A program made the translations under genes and the position numbers. The notes beneath the pieces were generated by a model. It saw nothing but the letters and a program-made list of their open reading frames with translations. It was not told where the DNA came from and searched no databases. 64,000 nt of DNA from assembly GCA_002394025.1 (NCBI GenBank), contig DGSV01000084.1:1-64000 (forward strand). The letters are read 5' to 3'. The DNA is from Bacteroidales bacterium UBA4353. GTDB lineage: Bacteria; Bacteroidota; Bacteroidia; Bacteroidales; Paludibacteraceae. This document shows positions 9,601-15,850 of the stretch, in pieces (positions within the stretch are counted from its first letter, which is position 1; each line of letters opens with the position of its first letter).

Positions 9601-10371
9601 AGGGTCAGCACTATATAGATAATAGTATATCGTGCTACCCGAAGCCGGCAGCACATTATCAATGCGGTCTATCTCGCCCTCACCATCGTCGCGTACGACA
9701 CCGGCATAGCCGTCAACGGAGGTCCATGAGGTGCCGTTAGTGGAGCGATACCACGCATGCTGGTGGACATTGCTATAGACATACTCTGTCTTGGCGCTGT
9801 TGAGTTTTGCGCGAAGCGAGAAGGGACCTCCCAAAGCCGACGGACATATCTTGATATTGTCAGTGGTTACGGTGTTTTTGAGGGTGTTGTAGGCTGGTAT
9901 GGCGCTAACCTTGGGAGCGTAGGTACGCCAGTTGGCAGTACCTGTACAGTCGCCACTGCCATCCTTTTTCCAAAATTCATAGATGACATTGAAACCGCGC
10001 TCGTTATGGTGGTCACTGTTATTCGCGGAATTATCAAAATTAAACGTACAGTCGCAGGTCTGATTCCAAACGTTAGTCCAGTTACCTACGGCATCGGTGT
10101 TACTCTTGCGCACCACGATGAAGTTCGTCCAGTCGCCGGCAGGCATCGAACCGGAATATAGTTTGTTTTCATACTGACTGAGAGCCACCCAAGCATCGCC
10201 GCTATTGTTCCAGATGTAGAGAAACAGGTGCGCTCCCGCCTGACTCCAGTCGCCAAGACCATCGTTCTGCTGGACATTGACGTAGATCGTCTCACCCGAC
10301 AAGAACGTCCTGCCGTAGCATGAAATGCCGGCAAGCAACAGAAAAACTGTGATTAAAGACTTGTATTTCAT
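3601..10371 (-). CDS. giant T9SS-secreted multidomain repeat protein (2256 residues)
   Basis: A signal peptide (about 1-20) is followed by a beta-rich module (about 21-155, pattern GDWSQAGAHLFLYIW) resembling small carbohydrate-binding modules. A jelly-roll-like module covers about 445-670 and ends ALDDIQFH. About a dozen 90-110-residue beta-sandwich repeats then run to about 2000. Each repeat has a Cys near its start (pattern C-x(3-5)-Y) and usually another near its end before a P-x-I/L link, suggesting one disulfide per domain. The C-terminus has an Ig-like stretch (YQWYRDGVAM) and a T9SS type A sorting domain (about 2180-2256; FDATGKRVAQY, GMYIIRV, ending TRKIVVY). Residues around 1213 and 1681 belong to two copies of a roughly 468-residue block, an internal duplication. 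The gene starts 7 nt after the OmpA-like gene and is probably cotranscribed with it. Role is not known; surface adhesion or glycan binding is inference. Confidence 0.9.
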   Translation of the reverse strand: MKYKSLITVFLLLAGISCYGRTFLSGETIYVNVQQNDGLGDWSQAGAHLFLYIWNNSGDAWVALSQYENKLYSGSMPAGDWTNFIVVRKSNTDAVGNWTNVWNQTCDCTFNFDNSANNSDHHNERGFNVIYEFWKKDGSGDCTGTANWRTYAPKVSAIPAYNTLKNTVTTDNIKICPSALGGPFSLRAKLNSAKTEYVYSNVHQHAWYRSTNGTSWTSVDGYAGVVRDDGEGEIDRIDNVLPASGSTIYYYLYSADPAGRRLLRITTDAPDCALTCAITSFETAVSAVNADDNTYTLDGMVAFGKAEGDLVIECDGKSTTITSPKSPQSFSLNKVPAATSNGVTTTARAYFSGGTGCDKTITINVPNSTQALETVSKSVLTGETALLTPQNADPANDYVWIVDGVEHKKADGQQQNFTTETYNTTTTKTYVYKEYYPVSGTTADMMNNGSYEQTSGYGTFGTVSTISDYNFWGCYQSTSTAQLNFYQNDDVNCPSRDGSNNCVHLTENGFAVVRNANNFFRTFARVLPRDDDAGSNFALFDAATGTAGGNKRAWYTTTQQSPQLKLKQGTTYVFSFWAANINNYGEMDNAAKLQFRIQYKKNGATITKNLGEVLDLGTDEYRNNIWHQRSATYTHTDPNADDVTISVVNLNTNTLNTGNDFALDDIQFHAISSVSRVVKSHQVFTVTFNEPAVNSLTITPRQHDCGATGYTVDLSATFQYPKGNLIIQDVNSGETLLSLTVADNATSATGVITFQDLNTHSLKAYFSQWDYPNKPATYKTADAVPLTTPQITEVTYIDRSTEIVNCNSAVYAQSGTVKYINMNAPFTVTIDGNTALSKQYAIDANQTLEDAKNFAIDNVPADSLEHTAVVTFGGRGANCTEQVTFRAPYSPVITNVQVTDNNINFACGDNGVYHYKVLVYFTNAHATSDLTVQFHDGTIQTKKATASPVEFVYADKGPTDGAQHEVYAWFNYVHPAASHDAVADDCEYPRSFAAPHLPQLNLLSTLYSTPGCNDLTTTLTATLNYTYQQGTLTYWVDNLAHHTASYTAASDDAKTLQLVVSDIPADGKSSHVLHVEFSNTNSCRPEFPLPAVPLSTHIESVVISDVPNPVACSATDYSATVTVTSTYDLTGQTIVLTRPDGTPVTIAAPASQQGFAASGTTSVIPVTLMDINSGVGTIVAACASTLQCTAQGTYTSPQLAAITPNFSVSTTDNACGVMNYSVSGTINFDIADGDLVVRFDNAHQTTVSVPAGATSASFTIPGMTASAKDLQLMAYFTGNPSCSAMSAPFDAPVLPTLNATMAVDTVLNCNTKSYQVSLTINAEHQTGSMTVTDRNITTGQVTTHSAASFTIARPTANEEHEIAVAYSGPNDCSYVFPQHIMVSPDVPHITRFDITPVEVDCGTTSYNQPFTLLSQRMQGAPTFILDNTDVTAAVVDNGNGNYVLTGVDTQHTTHRFTVDYGTAMCDSNITFDTPVLPYLAITAPAATAQCDVPTYQQHFNIQYIYQRGVMKLLIDGIENRVLNYAERSNQLVTLPVTVDMPADGQQHTVSVIAGNGCEALNEPFTAPQAPVISSLTATEVPVRLACDEISYALTLNITAANYVGQTLVVEYTDAGTQHHQTHSVTSPQMQITLSLFDVNNGTHNVNVYFDGYNCLHSVSYTAPVKATVVSDFAVSVGATECSVMDYSVSGVVSFDVADGDLVVQYDNAHRQVITVPDGATTVDFTISHMMSATNAMQLTAYFTGNPQCTALSAAFEAPAMPTLTATMTVDSTVVCDDKTYTVNLNITADNQTGIMTVTDRNITTGAVTTFSTATYDVPRPATNEEHEVTISYDGPHDCSYTLPKHFFTTPDVPHINSVSVTPHDMACGDDKYAVTVTIAFEHQSGTLTVEDNGVVLLTTDQVLTSPYTFTTDKVITTGAATHNIVVNYGLCTTNISAAYQEPVVPECNRYEALLCHGESYDLNGFHLATPDIGEHHIALAVNNPAVITPQNRLDSLILTVKAQPMVTLGELDIYCSDLSNMSLPYSIAQGEPDIFNLTIAGKPVNISATAEELIADMPTDIKSGNYEAVLTVGQTDLQCTTTTTFNVNIADGSLMYSKWNGVLFIDNHENRITAYQWYRDGVAMSGETQQRLYNPDGLQGIYYCAVTDVDGNVIYTCPKAFDDVRRSADEVVERQQQVTVTPTRARAAMPILIAITGNVPDAQLNSATVFDATGKRVAQYQLAGSETNIVAPGQQGMYIIRVNTNGGAVTRKIVVY

Positions 10372-10378
10372 GGCTTAA

Positions 10379-12025
10379 CTATTTTTCGTATTCTATCTGA
10401 TTGCTATATTTGTTGGCTCCTTCACCTAATATTACCTTAACCTCAACACGTCGGTCCATATTGAGAGTGTGATTGACATTCTCGTCATTTTCCACTGACG
10501 AGCCGAACCCGCGAACTTCTATGCGCTTGCGGTCGAGACCCTGCTCCACGAGGTAGTCAGCCACACGCTGCGCACGGCGGCGGGCAAGGGCTTCATTATG
10601 CTTCTTGAGACCCTCCTTGGAAGCGTGACCCTGGATAGAGATGCGTACGCTATCGGAGGTATGAGCCAGAACATCGTTGATAGAGCGCAGATAATTCTTC
10701 GACTCCTCGTTGAGTACCGAACTATCGAAATCAAAGTATATCTTATTGAATTTCTCTACCATACGCGCCGCATGTTTGATAGGCGTGAAGAATGTGTCGC
10801 TATGTTGTGTGCTCACGGTGTCAACACGTTCGAGGAGCGTGACGAGCGTATCGAGACGTGTGAAGTGGTCGTAATAGTCAATATGCACCGTTTTTGGCTT
10901 GGCGATATGACGCCAGTGAACACCGACCTTGACACCTACCTGCCACGGGTGCGATTTACCGGCAAGGTCAGTGGCATAGGCTCCGTCATACTTATGCATG
11001 AAAGCATAGTCTTCACCACCCCAACCCAGGGGGTGCTTGTCAGACTTGTTGACATCGTTAAAAGTATAGTTGAAATAGCCACCTACGAAAATATCTATCT
11101 GTGGAGCCACATTGAGCAGCGCTCCGGCATCAAGGAAGACACCTATCGCCGGCTTAACGCTCAACGAGCCTTTACTCTCATCGCGATCAGTGTAATCTAT
11201 TGTGCCGAACTCATACATATCCTCAAGGGTCAAATTCCAATTGGGATAAAGTCCGCGATGTGTTATCTCACCATCAAGGACATGGTATTTCTTGCCTACG
11301 GAGAAAGACGGCGCTATGCCCAGAGCCGCGAAGAAACCGGCATCACCGCTCTTGTTCCACCACTGCGTCTGAAGCGATATGGGAATGCCGAGATTATGAA
11401 TCGTTTCACGCTCACGCCACTTATTGATATGGCTGTGATGGGTATATTCGGGCTCGGTATCACTATCGGTCTGTCTCTCGAAATAGTAGTCGCCAGCCAG
11501 ATGCGCATGGCTGGTATAGTTTGTGAACCACAATCCTGCTCCTACGCCCCAATGCTGATGGAAGAAATAGGCATACTGTAACTGCAGCAAAGCACTGAAA
11601 GACCCGTTGAGCTTGTTATCATCACCCTCAAGCTTATAACCCAACGTGCCGTAACCCAGACCAACATGAGCCTCTATATAATGCCCGCGACGGTCGCTGC
11701 TGTCAGGCAACACAACTTCATCGCGAACACGAAGAACACTATCGGCATTGGCTGTAACGGTGGTCAGCGTGTCAACATACTGATAATAATCACTCTTGGT
11801 GGTAATCACAACGGTATCATGACGACCATCGGCGCCCGTAATGAATATGGGAGACGATTTGGACTCGCCATGACCCACATGACGACCGGAAACACCTGCA
11901 CGAAGTACAGAATCCGCACTTAAAGGCGCGTCAGAAAGCGACTGGCACCTGATTGCCGTGGTGTATAAACACAGCACAAACAACAACCCTACGCAGCGGG
12001 CGGCTGAAATTAAAACTTTTTTCAT
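10379..12025 (-). CDS. OmpA-family outer-membrane protein
   Basis: The protein has 548 residues: signal peptide (about 1-28, ending AIRCQ), a short linker, an outer-membrane beta-barrel region with alternating aromatic strands (about 110-390), and a C-terminal OmpA peptidoglycan-binding domain (about 425-540). The latter shows KIYFDFDSSVLNEES, IQGHASKEG, ALARRRAQRVADYL and IEVRGFGSS, the usual order for the family. It probably anchors the outer membrane to the wall. It is the first gene of a two-gene unit with the giant T9SS cargo protein; only 7 nt separate them. OmpA-like proteins occur beside T9SS substrates in this phylum, but a direct partnership here is inference. A weak -7 box (TATTTTTG) lies about 30 nt upstream. 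Confidence 0.9.
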   Translation of the reverse strand: MKKVLISAARCVGLLFVLCLYTTAIRCQSLSDAPLSADSVLRAGVSGRHVGHGESKSSPIFITGADGRHDTVVITTKSDYYQYVDTLTTVTANADSVLRVRDEVVLPDSSDRRGHYIEAHVGLGYGTLGYKLEGDDNKLNGSFSALLQLQYAYFFHQHWGVGAGLWFTNYTSHAHLAGDYYFERQTDSDTEPEYTHHSHINKWRERETIHNLGIPISLQTQWWNKSGDAGFFAALGIAPSFSVGKKYHVLDGEITHRGLYPNWNLTLEDMYEFGTIDYTDRDESKGSLSVKPAIGVFLDAGALLNVAPQIDIFVGGYFNYTFNDVNKSDKHPLGWGGEDYAFMHKYDGAYATDLAGKSHPWQVGVKVGVHWRHIAKPKTVHIDYYDHFTRLDTLVTLLERVDTVSTQHSDTFFTPIKHAARMVEKFNKIYFDFDSSVLNEESKNYLRSINDVLAHTSDSVRISIQGHASKEGLKKHNEALARRRAQRVADYLVEQGLDRKRIEVRGFGSSVENDENVNHTLNMDRRVEVKVILGEGANKYSNQIEYEK

Positions 12026-12148
12026 GGTGAAGTATTAGAATACGCAAAAATAATATTTTTTTATATTACGCAACTAATTTTCCACTACAAAACGGCAAAA
12101 TTTCACACTGAAAGGCCGATTATAATAGTCTCAACGGAAAATTTTGCG

Positions 12149-12156
12149 TATATTTG
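12149..12156 (+). promoter_or_regulatory. -7 box for the DUF4254/glycosyltransferase operon
   Basis: TATATTTG fits the Bacteroidetes TAnnTTTG consensus and lies 31 nt before the ATG at 12188. No convincing -33 TTTG at the expected distance. Confidence 0.5.
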
Positions 12157-12187
12157 CGCTACTCATAATAACTAAATAACGACAATC

Positions 12188-12796
12188 ATGCAAAATTTCG
12201 TAGAACTGAGCAACAGTATTTTCCATCAATCGGTCCTTGACTACCACAAAACCGACAATGTCGATACTCCCGTGTCAAACCCCTACCAGCAAGGTTCGAT
12301 AGAGCATTTTCTGTACCTCAAGAACTGGATAGACACCGTTCAGTGGCACCTTGAGGATATCATCCGCGACCCGCAGATAGACCCCGTAGAAGCCCTAAGG
12401 ATAAAACGCCGTATTGACAAGTCCAATCAGGACCGCACAGACCTCGTGGAACTCATTGATAGCTATTTCTGGCAGAAATACAGCAAGATAACACCATCTC
12501 ATAATGCCACTATCAATACCGAGTCGCCGGCATGGGCCATTGACCGATTGTCCATTCTGCACCTGAAAATATACCACATGCAGGAACAGGTAATGCGCAC
12601 CGACACCGACAACGCACACAAAGAGCAATGCCAAAAGAAACTTGATGTGCTCAATGAGCAGATGACAGACCTCTCAACAGCAATCCAACAACTGCTTGAC
12701 GCATATCAGACCGGCAACAAGGTCATGAAAGTCTATAAGCAAATGAAAATGTATAACGACCCGAACCTCAACCCCGTGCTTTACGGCAACAAATGA
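12188..12796 (+). CDS. DUF4254 domain protein
   Basis: A 202-residue, largely helical, soluble protein without a signal peptide. The N-terminal half (FHQSVLDYHKTDNV, IEHFLYLKNWIDTVQWHLED, KRRIDKSNQDRTDLVE) is typical of DUF4254, a Bacteroidetes family usually encoded next to a family-9 glycosyltransferase. Its stop overlaps the start of that glycosyltransferase by 4 nt, so the two are translationally coupled. Biochemical function is unknown; the neighbourhood suggests a role in lipopolysaccharide core or O-antigen assembly. Confidence 0.9.
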   Translation: MQNFVELSNSIFHQSVLDYHKTDNVDTPVSNPYQQGSIEHFLYLKNWIDTVQWHLEDIIRDPQIDPVEALRIKRRIDKSNQDRTDLVELIDSYFWQKYSKITPSHNATINTESPAWAIDRLSILHLKIYHMQEQVMRTDTDNAHKEQCQKKLDVLNEQMTDLSTAIQQLLDAYQTGNKVMKVYKQMKMYNDPNLNPVLYGNK

Positions 12797-13806
12797 ATAT
12801 CCTGCTAATCCGATTTTCCGCTATGGGCGACGTATGCATGACGGTGCCCGTGGTGACAGCTTTTGCGCTTCAACACCCCGAGGCGCGATTTACGGTGCTG
12901 AGCAGAAGTAACTTCAGACCACTATATCGTCAAACACCCGACAACGTGATATTCCGCGGTGTTAATCTGGCTGACTACAAAGGCTTTGGGGGATTACGAC
13001 GACTGGCACGTGAACTCGCCGGGGAGCACTACGACTACGTGGTGGACCTGCACGACGTATTGCGCACGAAAATACTACGCACATTGCTGAAATTCAAAGG
13101 CATATCAGTTAGCGTAATAAATAAGGGAAGACTTGATAAATGGCGACTGACTCGTAGTTGTAATAAACAAAAAAAACAACTGCCTACAAGCTTCCAACGC
13201 TATGCCGCTGCCATAGCCAAGGCTTTGCCAAACACTGACATCAACACACTGCTGCACAATGCTCAAACACCACAACACACAGATATACATACCATTACAC
13301 GCATCGGCATAGCACCTTTCGCCAAGCACGAAGGCAAGATATATCCGCTGCAAAACATGATGGAAGTAATCAAAACACTCAGCGAAAGACCCGACACGCA
13401 AATCATGCTCTTCGGAGGCGGTAAGACAGAAGTTGAGGCTCTCAGACAGTGGGAGAAGATATTCCCTAACACCACATCATGCGCCGGAAAACATACTCTT
13501 GAACAAGAAATGGATATGATTAAGCAACTGGATGTGATGATAAGTATGGACTCGGCAAATATGCATATCGCCTCACTGCTGGGAGTGCCTGTTGTTAGCA
13601 TTTGGGGCGCGACACACCGATATGCAGGTTTCCTCGGATGGCAACAAAAAGAAGAGTACTGCGCCGAGATAGATATGCCATGCCGACCGTGTTCAGTATT
13701 CGGAAACAAAAAATGCAAGTATAACGACTATCGGTGCATGAAACTCATAAAGCCGGAAAAAGTCGTTGAAATCGTTGAAAAATGCCTCCGGGATAATGCA
13801 AAATGA
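12793..13806 (+). CDS. glycosyltransferase family 9 (heptosyltransferase-like)
   Basis: A 337-residue GT9 protein. The N-terminus MNILLIRFSAMGDVCMTVPV is the family nucleotide-sugar-binding start, followed by VVDLHDVLRTKIL. In the C-terminal Rossmann half are FGGGKTEVEAL, ISMDSANMHIASLLGVPVVSIWG (donor-site region) and a Cys-rich end (MPCRPCSVFG, KCKYNDYRCM) common in Bacteroidetes members. It probably transfers a heptose or similar sugar onto lipid A core at the cytoplasmic side. It overlaps the DUF4254 gene upstream by 4 nt and the O-antigen ligase-like gene downstream by 11 nt, so all three form one operon. Confidence 0.93.
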   Translation: MNILLIRFSAMGDVCMTVPVVTAFALQHPEARFTVLSRSNFRPLYRQTPDNVIFRGVNLADYKGFGGLRRLARELAGEHYDYVVDLHDVLRTKILRTLLKFKGISVSVINKGRLDKWRLTRSCNKQKKQLPTSFQRYAAAIAKALPNTDINTLLHNAQTPQHTDIHTITRIGIAPFAKHEGKIYPLQNMMEVIKTLSERPDTQIMLFGGGKTEVEALRQWEKIFPNTTSCAGKHTLEQEMDMIKQLDVMISMDSANMHIASLLGVPVVSIWGATHRYAGFLGWQQKEEYCAEIDMPCRPCSVFGNKKCKYNDYRCMKLIKPEKVVEIVEKCLRDNAK

Positions 13807-15028
13807 CATTGACAGACAGGTATGGGCAAAGATGATGGGCATTATAAACGCATGGTGCCTTATACCGCTTGTGATGTCATTCCAAACCAATATCCGCCTG
13901 CTTTTCAGCCTCTCAATGATAGCCTACGGACTGACATTTCTTGCCGAGTATGTGCTATCGCGACGCTACACCCAATTCACATTCAGTAAGCGCCACTACT
14001 GGTACATTGCCATGATAGCATTGTGGCTCCTGTTCCCTATATATCATATCTTTGAAAACACAAGTGAGTTTTACCACCATGAGATGGAGAAACACCTTGC
14101 CTTTCTGCTCTTCGGAGTGATGGGGTTCATGGGTGCGCATAAGCGCGTGTCACTGCGCACGGCAGCCATAAGTTGCATAGCTATGGCTGTGATAGCCAAC
14201 ATCTTAGTTCTTATCGCGGCACCATGGACAGAAATAATAGACAGTGAACAACCACTCATGGTACTACATGAGACAAGAGTGCGATTGTTTTCAGAACACA
14301 TGCGATATAACCTATGCGAAAACATGGCTTTACTGGCTTGTTTCTATATTTATGACATGGAAACAAGAAAGAGCAGAAAATGGATAATATGCGCCGCGAT
14401 AGCGCTGATAGTGATATGTATGTTCACAAGTCCCGGAAGAGCGGGAGTGGTCACTATGCTAATACTACTGTCTATCAGACTTATTGCGGTACTATGGCAC
14501 AAAAGTAAAATAAGTGCGGTAGCGTTGCCGATACTTGTCATCACATGCGGTGCGGCATTGATGATTAGCACACAAAAATGGCAGGAATTCAACAGATTAA
14601 CACAGAGAGCAATACATGAAGAACCTCGTATCATGGTTTGGAAAGCAGCGAGCAGCGTCATCCGGCAACACCCTTTGGGACTCGGAGCCAGCGACGGACT
14701 TACGGCATATCACGAGGCGGCATATCAATACGAACCATTGCACTATGACAACATTTACCTCTCACATACGCATAATGTCTGGCTTCAATATTCGCTCTAC
14801 TTCGGAATACCGGGATTTATACTCATCAGCATGATATTCTTTATACCACCGGCTATTGTTGAGAAAAAGCGAAAACGACTGATTATAATAACTCTTATAC
14901 CATTATTTATTGAAGCGCTGGTAGATGTATTCGGCAATGCCATGCCACCTGCCATGTTCCTGCTCACGCTATGGCTCATCGTTGAAACAAAAACAGAAGA
15001 CAAAATTACTAAACAAATAGTCAAATAG
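13796..15028 (+). CDS. O-antigen ligase/polymerase-like membrane protein
   Basis: About 410 residues with around ten predicted membrane helices. A large periplasmic loop holds IMVWKAASSVIRQHPLGLGA and SHTHNVWLQYSLYFGIPG, the arrangement seen in the O-antigen ligase (Wzy_C/WaaL) family, with conserved Arg and His on the loop. I prefer the ATG at 13796 (MQNDIDRQVW) over an in-frame TTG at 13766, because the TTG would give a 41-nt overlap while the ATG gives 11 nt. Partner of the preceding GT9 and DUF4254 genes in lipopolysaccharide assembly. Whether it ligates O-antigen or polymerises another glycan cannot be told from sequence. Confidence 0.87.
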   Translation: MQNDIDRQVWAKMMGIINAWCLIPLVMSFQTNIRLLFSLSMIAYGLTFLAEYVLSRRYTQFTFSKRHYWYIAMIALWLLFPIYHIFENTSEFYHHEMEKHLAFLLFGVMGFMGAHKRVSLRTAAISCIAMAVIANILVLIAAPWTEIIDSEQPLMVLHETRVRLFSEHMRYNLCENMALLACFYIYDMETRKSRKWIICAAIALIVICMFTSPGRAGVVTMLILLSIRLIAVLWHKSKISAVALPILVITCGAALMISTQKWQEFNRLTQRAIHEEPRIMVWKAASSVIRQHPLGLGASDGLTAYHEAAYQYEPLHYDNIYLSHTHNVWLQYSLYFGIPGFILISMIFFIPPAIVEKKRKRLIIITLIPLFIEALVDVFGNAMPPAMFLLTLWLIVETKTEDKITKQIVK

Positions 15029-15157
15029 TAAATAGTCAAATAGTAAATATCTATAATTCTGCCAACATATTTAGCGGATGTCACTAATGATAAATTACTA
15101 AATGATAAATTACTAAATAAATAATCAAATAGTAAATAGCCAAATAGTAAATATCTA
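15015..15157 (+). repeat. AT-rich direct repeats between the ligase gene and recX
   Basis: Units of the type CAAATAGTAAATAGTCAAAT occur before and after a 15-bp direct duplication (AATGATAAATTACTA, two copies). The block starts inside the last codons of the upstream gene and ends in AAATAGTAAATATCTATT, 2 nt before the recX ATG. The same motif family recurs at 24905-24944 and in the blocks at 32.4-33.0 and 60.8-61.1 kb. Confidence 0.85.
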
Positions 15158-15159
15158 TT

Positions 15160-15669
15160 ATGTCATTGCAGAAATTGCAAAACTACTGCGCCAAGGCTGA
15201 GAGGTGTGAACAGGATATCAGAAGAAAATTAATGCTATGGAACATTACGCAAGACGAGGCGCAAAACATCATCGATGAACTCAAAAAAGACGGTTTCATC
15301 GATGAAAAACGCTATTGCTCGGCTTACATACACGATAAAATGATGTTCTCGAAATGGGGAATGACAAAAATTCGCGCCGCACTACTCCGAAAAGGAATTG
15401 ACAGGAATATCATTACACAAGAACTGGAAAAATACGATGAAATCGGGCAAAATGACAAACTAAAAACTATTCTGGAAAACAAACTGAAGCAACTGATGCG
15501 CAGCGAGCGCTATGCGATACTATGCCAAAATGGCATCGACACAGACAACTATGAATACCGAAAGATATACTATGAACTAAAAAACAAATTGTTGCGCCAT
15601 GCCGCATCGCAAGGCTACGACTACGACACAGCACAACAAGTTATCTCTTCTGTTTTGAATCAGGAGTAA
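15160..15669 (+). CDS. recX: regulatory protein RecX
   Basis: A 169-residue, all-helical RecX-family protein. It shows the three-helix repeats of the family: CEQDIRRKLMLWNITQDEAQ, LKKDGFIDEKRYCSAYIHDK, and KWGMTKIRAALLRKGID. RecX proteins bind RecA filaments and limit recombinase activity; recA is not in this window. It follows the O-antigen ligase-like gene on the same strand after 131 nt of AT-rich repeats and has no obvious promoter of its own, so cotranscription with the lipopolysaccharide genes is possible. Length is normal. Confidence 0.92.
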   Translation: MSLQKLQNYCAKAERCEQDIRRKLMLWNITQDEAQNIIDELKKDGFIDEKRYCSAYIHDKMMFSKWGMTKIRAALLRKGIDRNIITQELEKYDEIGQNDKLKTILENKLKQLMRSERYAILCQNGIDTDNYEYRKIYYELKNKLLRHAASQGYDYDTAQQVISSVLNQE

Positions 15670-15850
15670 GGAGCAAGGAGCAAGAAACAAGGATTCGGTT
15701 GAAAGTACGGACACGCCGTGGCGTGTCATGCTACAATATGCATTCTGATTATTATTCATGATAACGGGACACGCCGTGGCGTGCCCCGTACAAATCACCA
15801 AATAAATAAACAAATGTCATGTATCCGGCAGCTGAGCGGTCTAAAACGGC
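15670..15850. repeat. intergenic region with two GGACACGCC palindromes
   Basis: Between the convergent recX and topA genes lie two copies of a short palindrome: 15709-15727 (GGACACGCCGTGGCGTGTC) and 15764-15789 (core CGGGACACGCC to GGCGTGCCCCG). Further copies are at 33029-33048 and 60916-60935. A purine-rich AAGGAGCAAGGAGCAAG stretch precedes the first. No gene seen. Confidence 0.85.

Noticed and set aside
13766..13795. TTG start for the O-antigen ligase-like gene
   Set aside because: It only extends the overlap with the glycosyltransferase; ATG 13796 is more likely.
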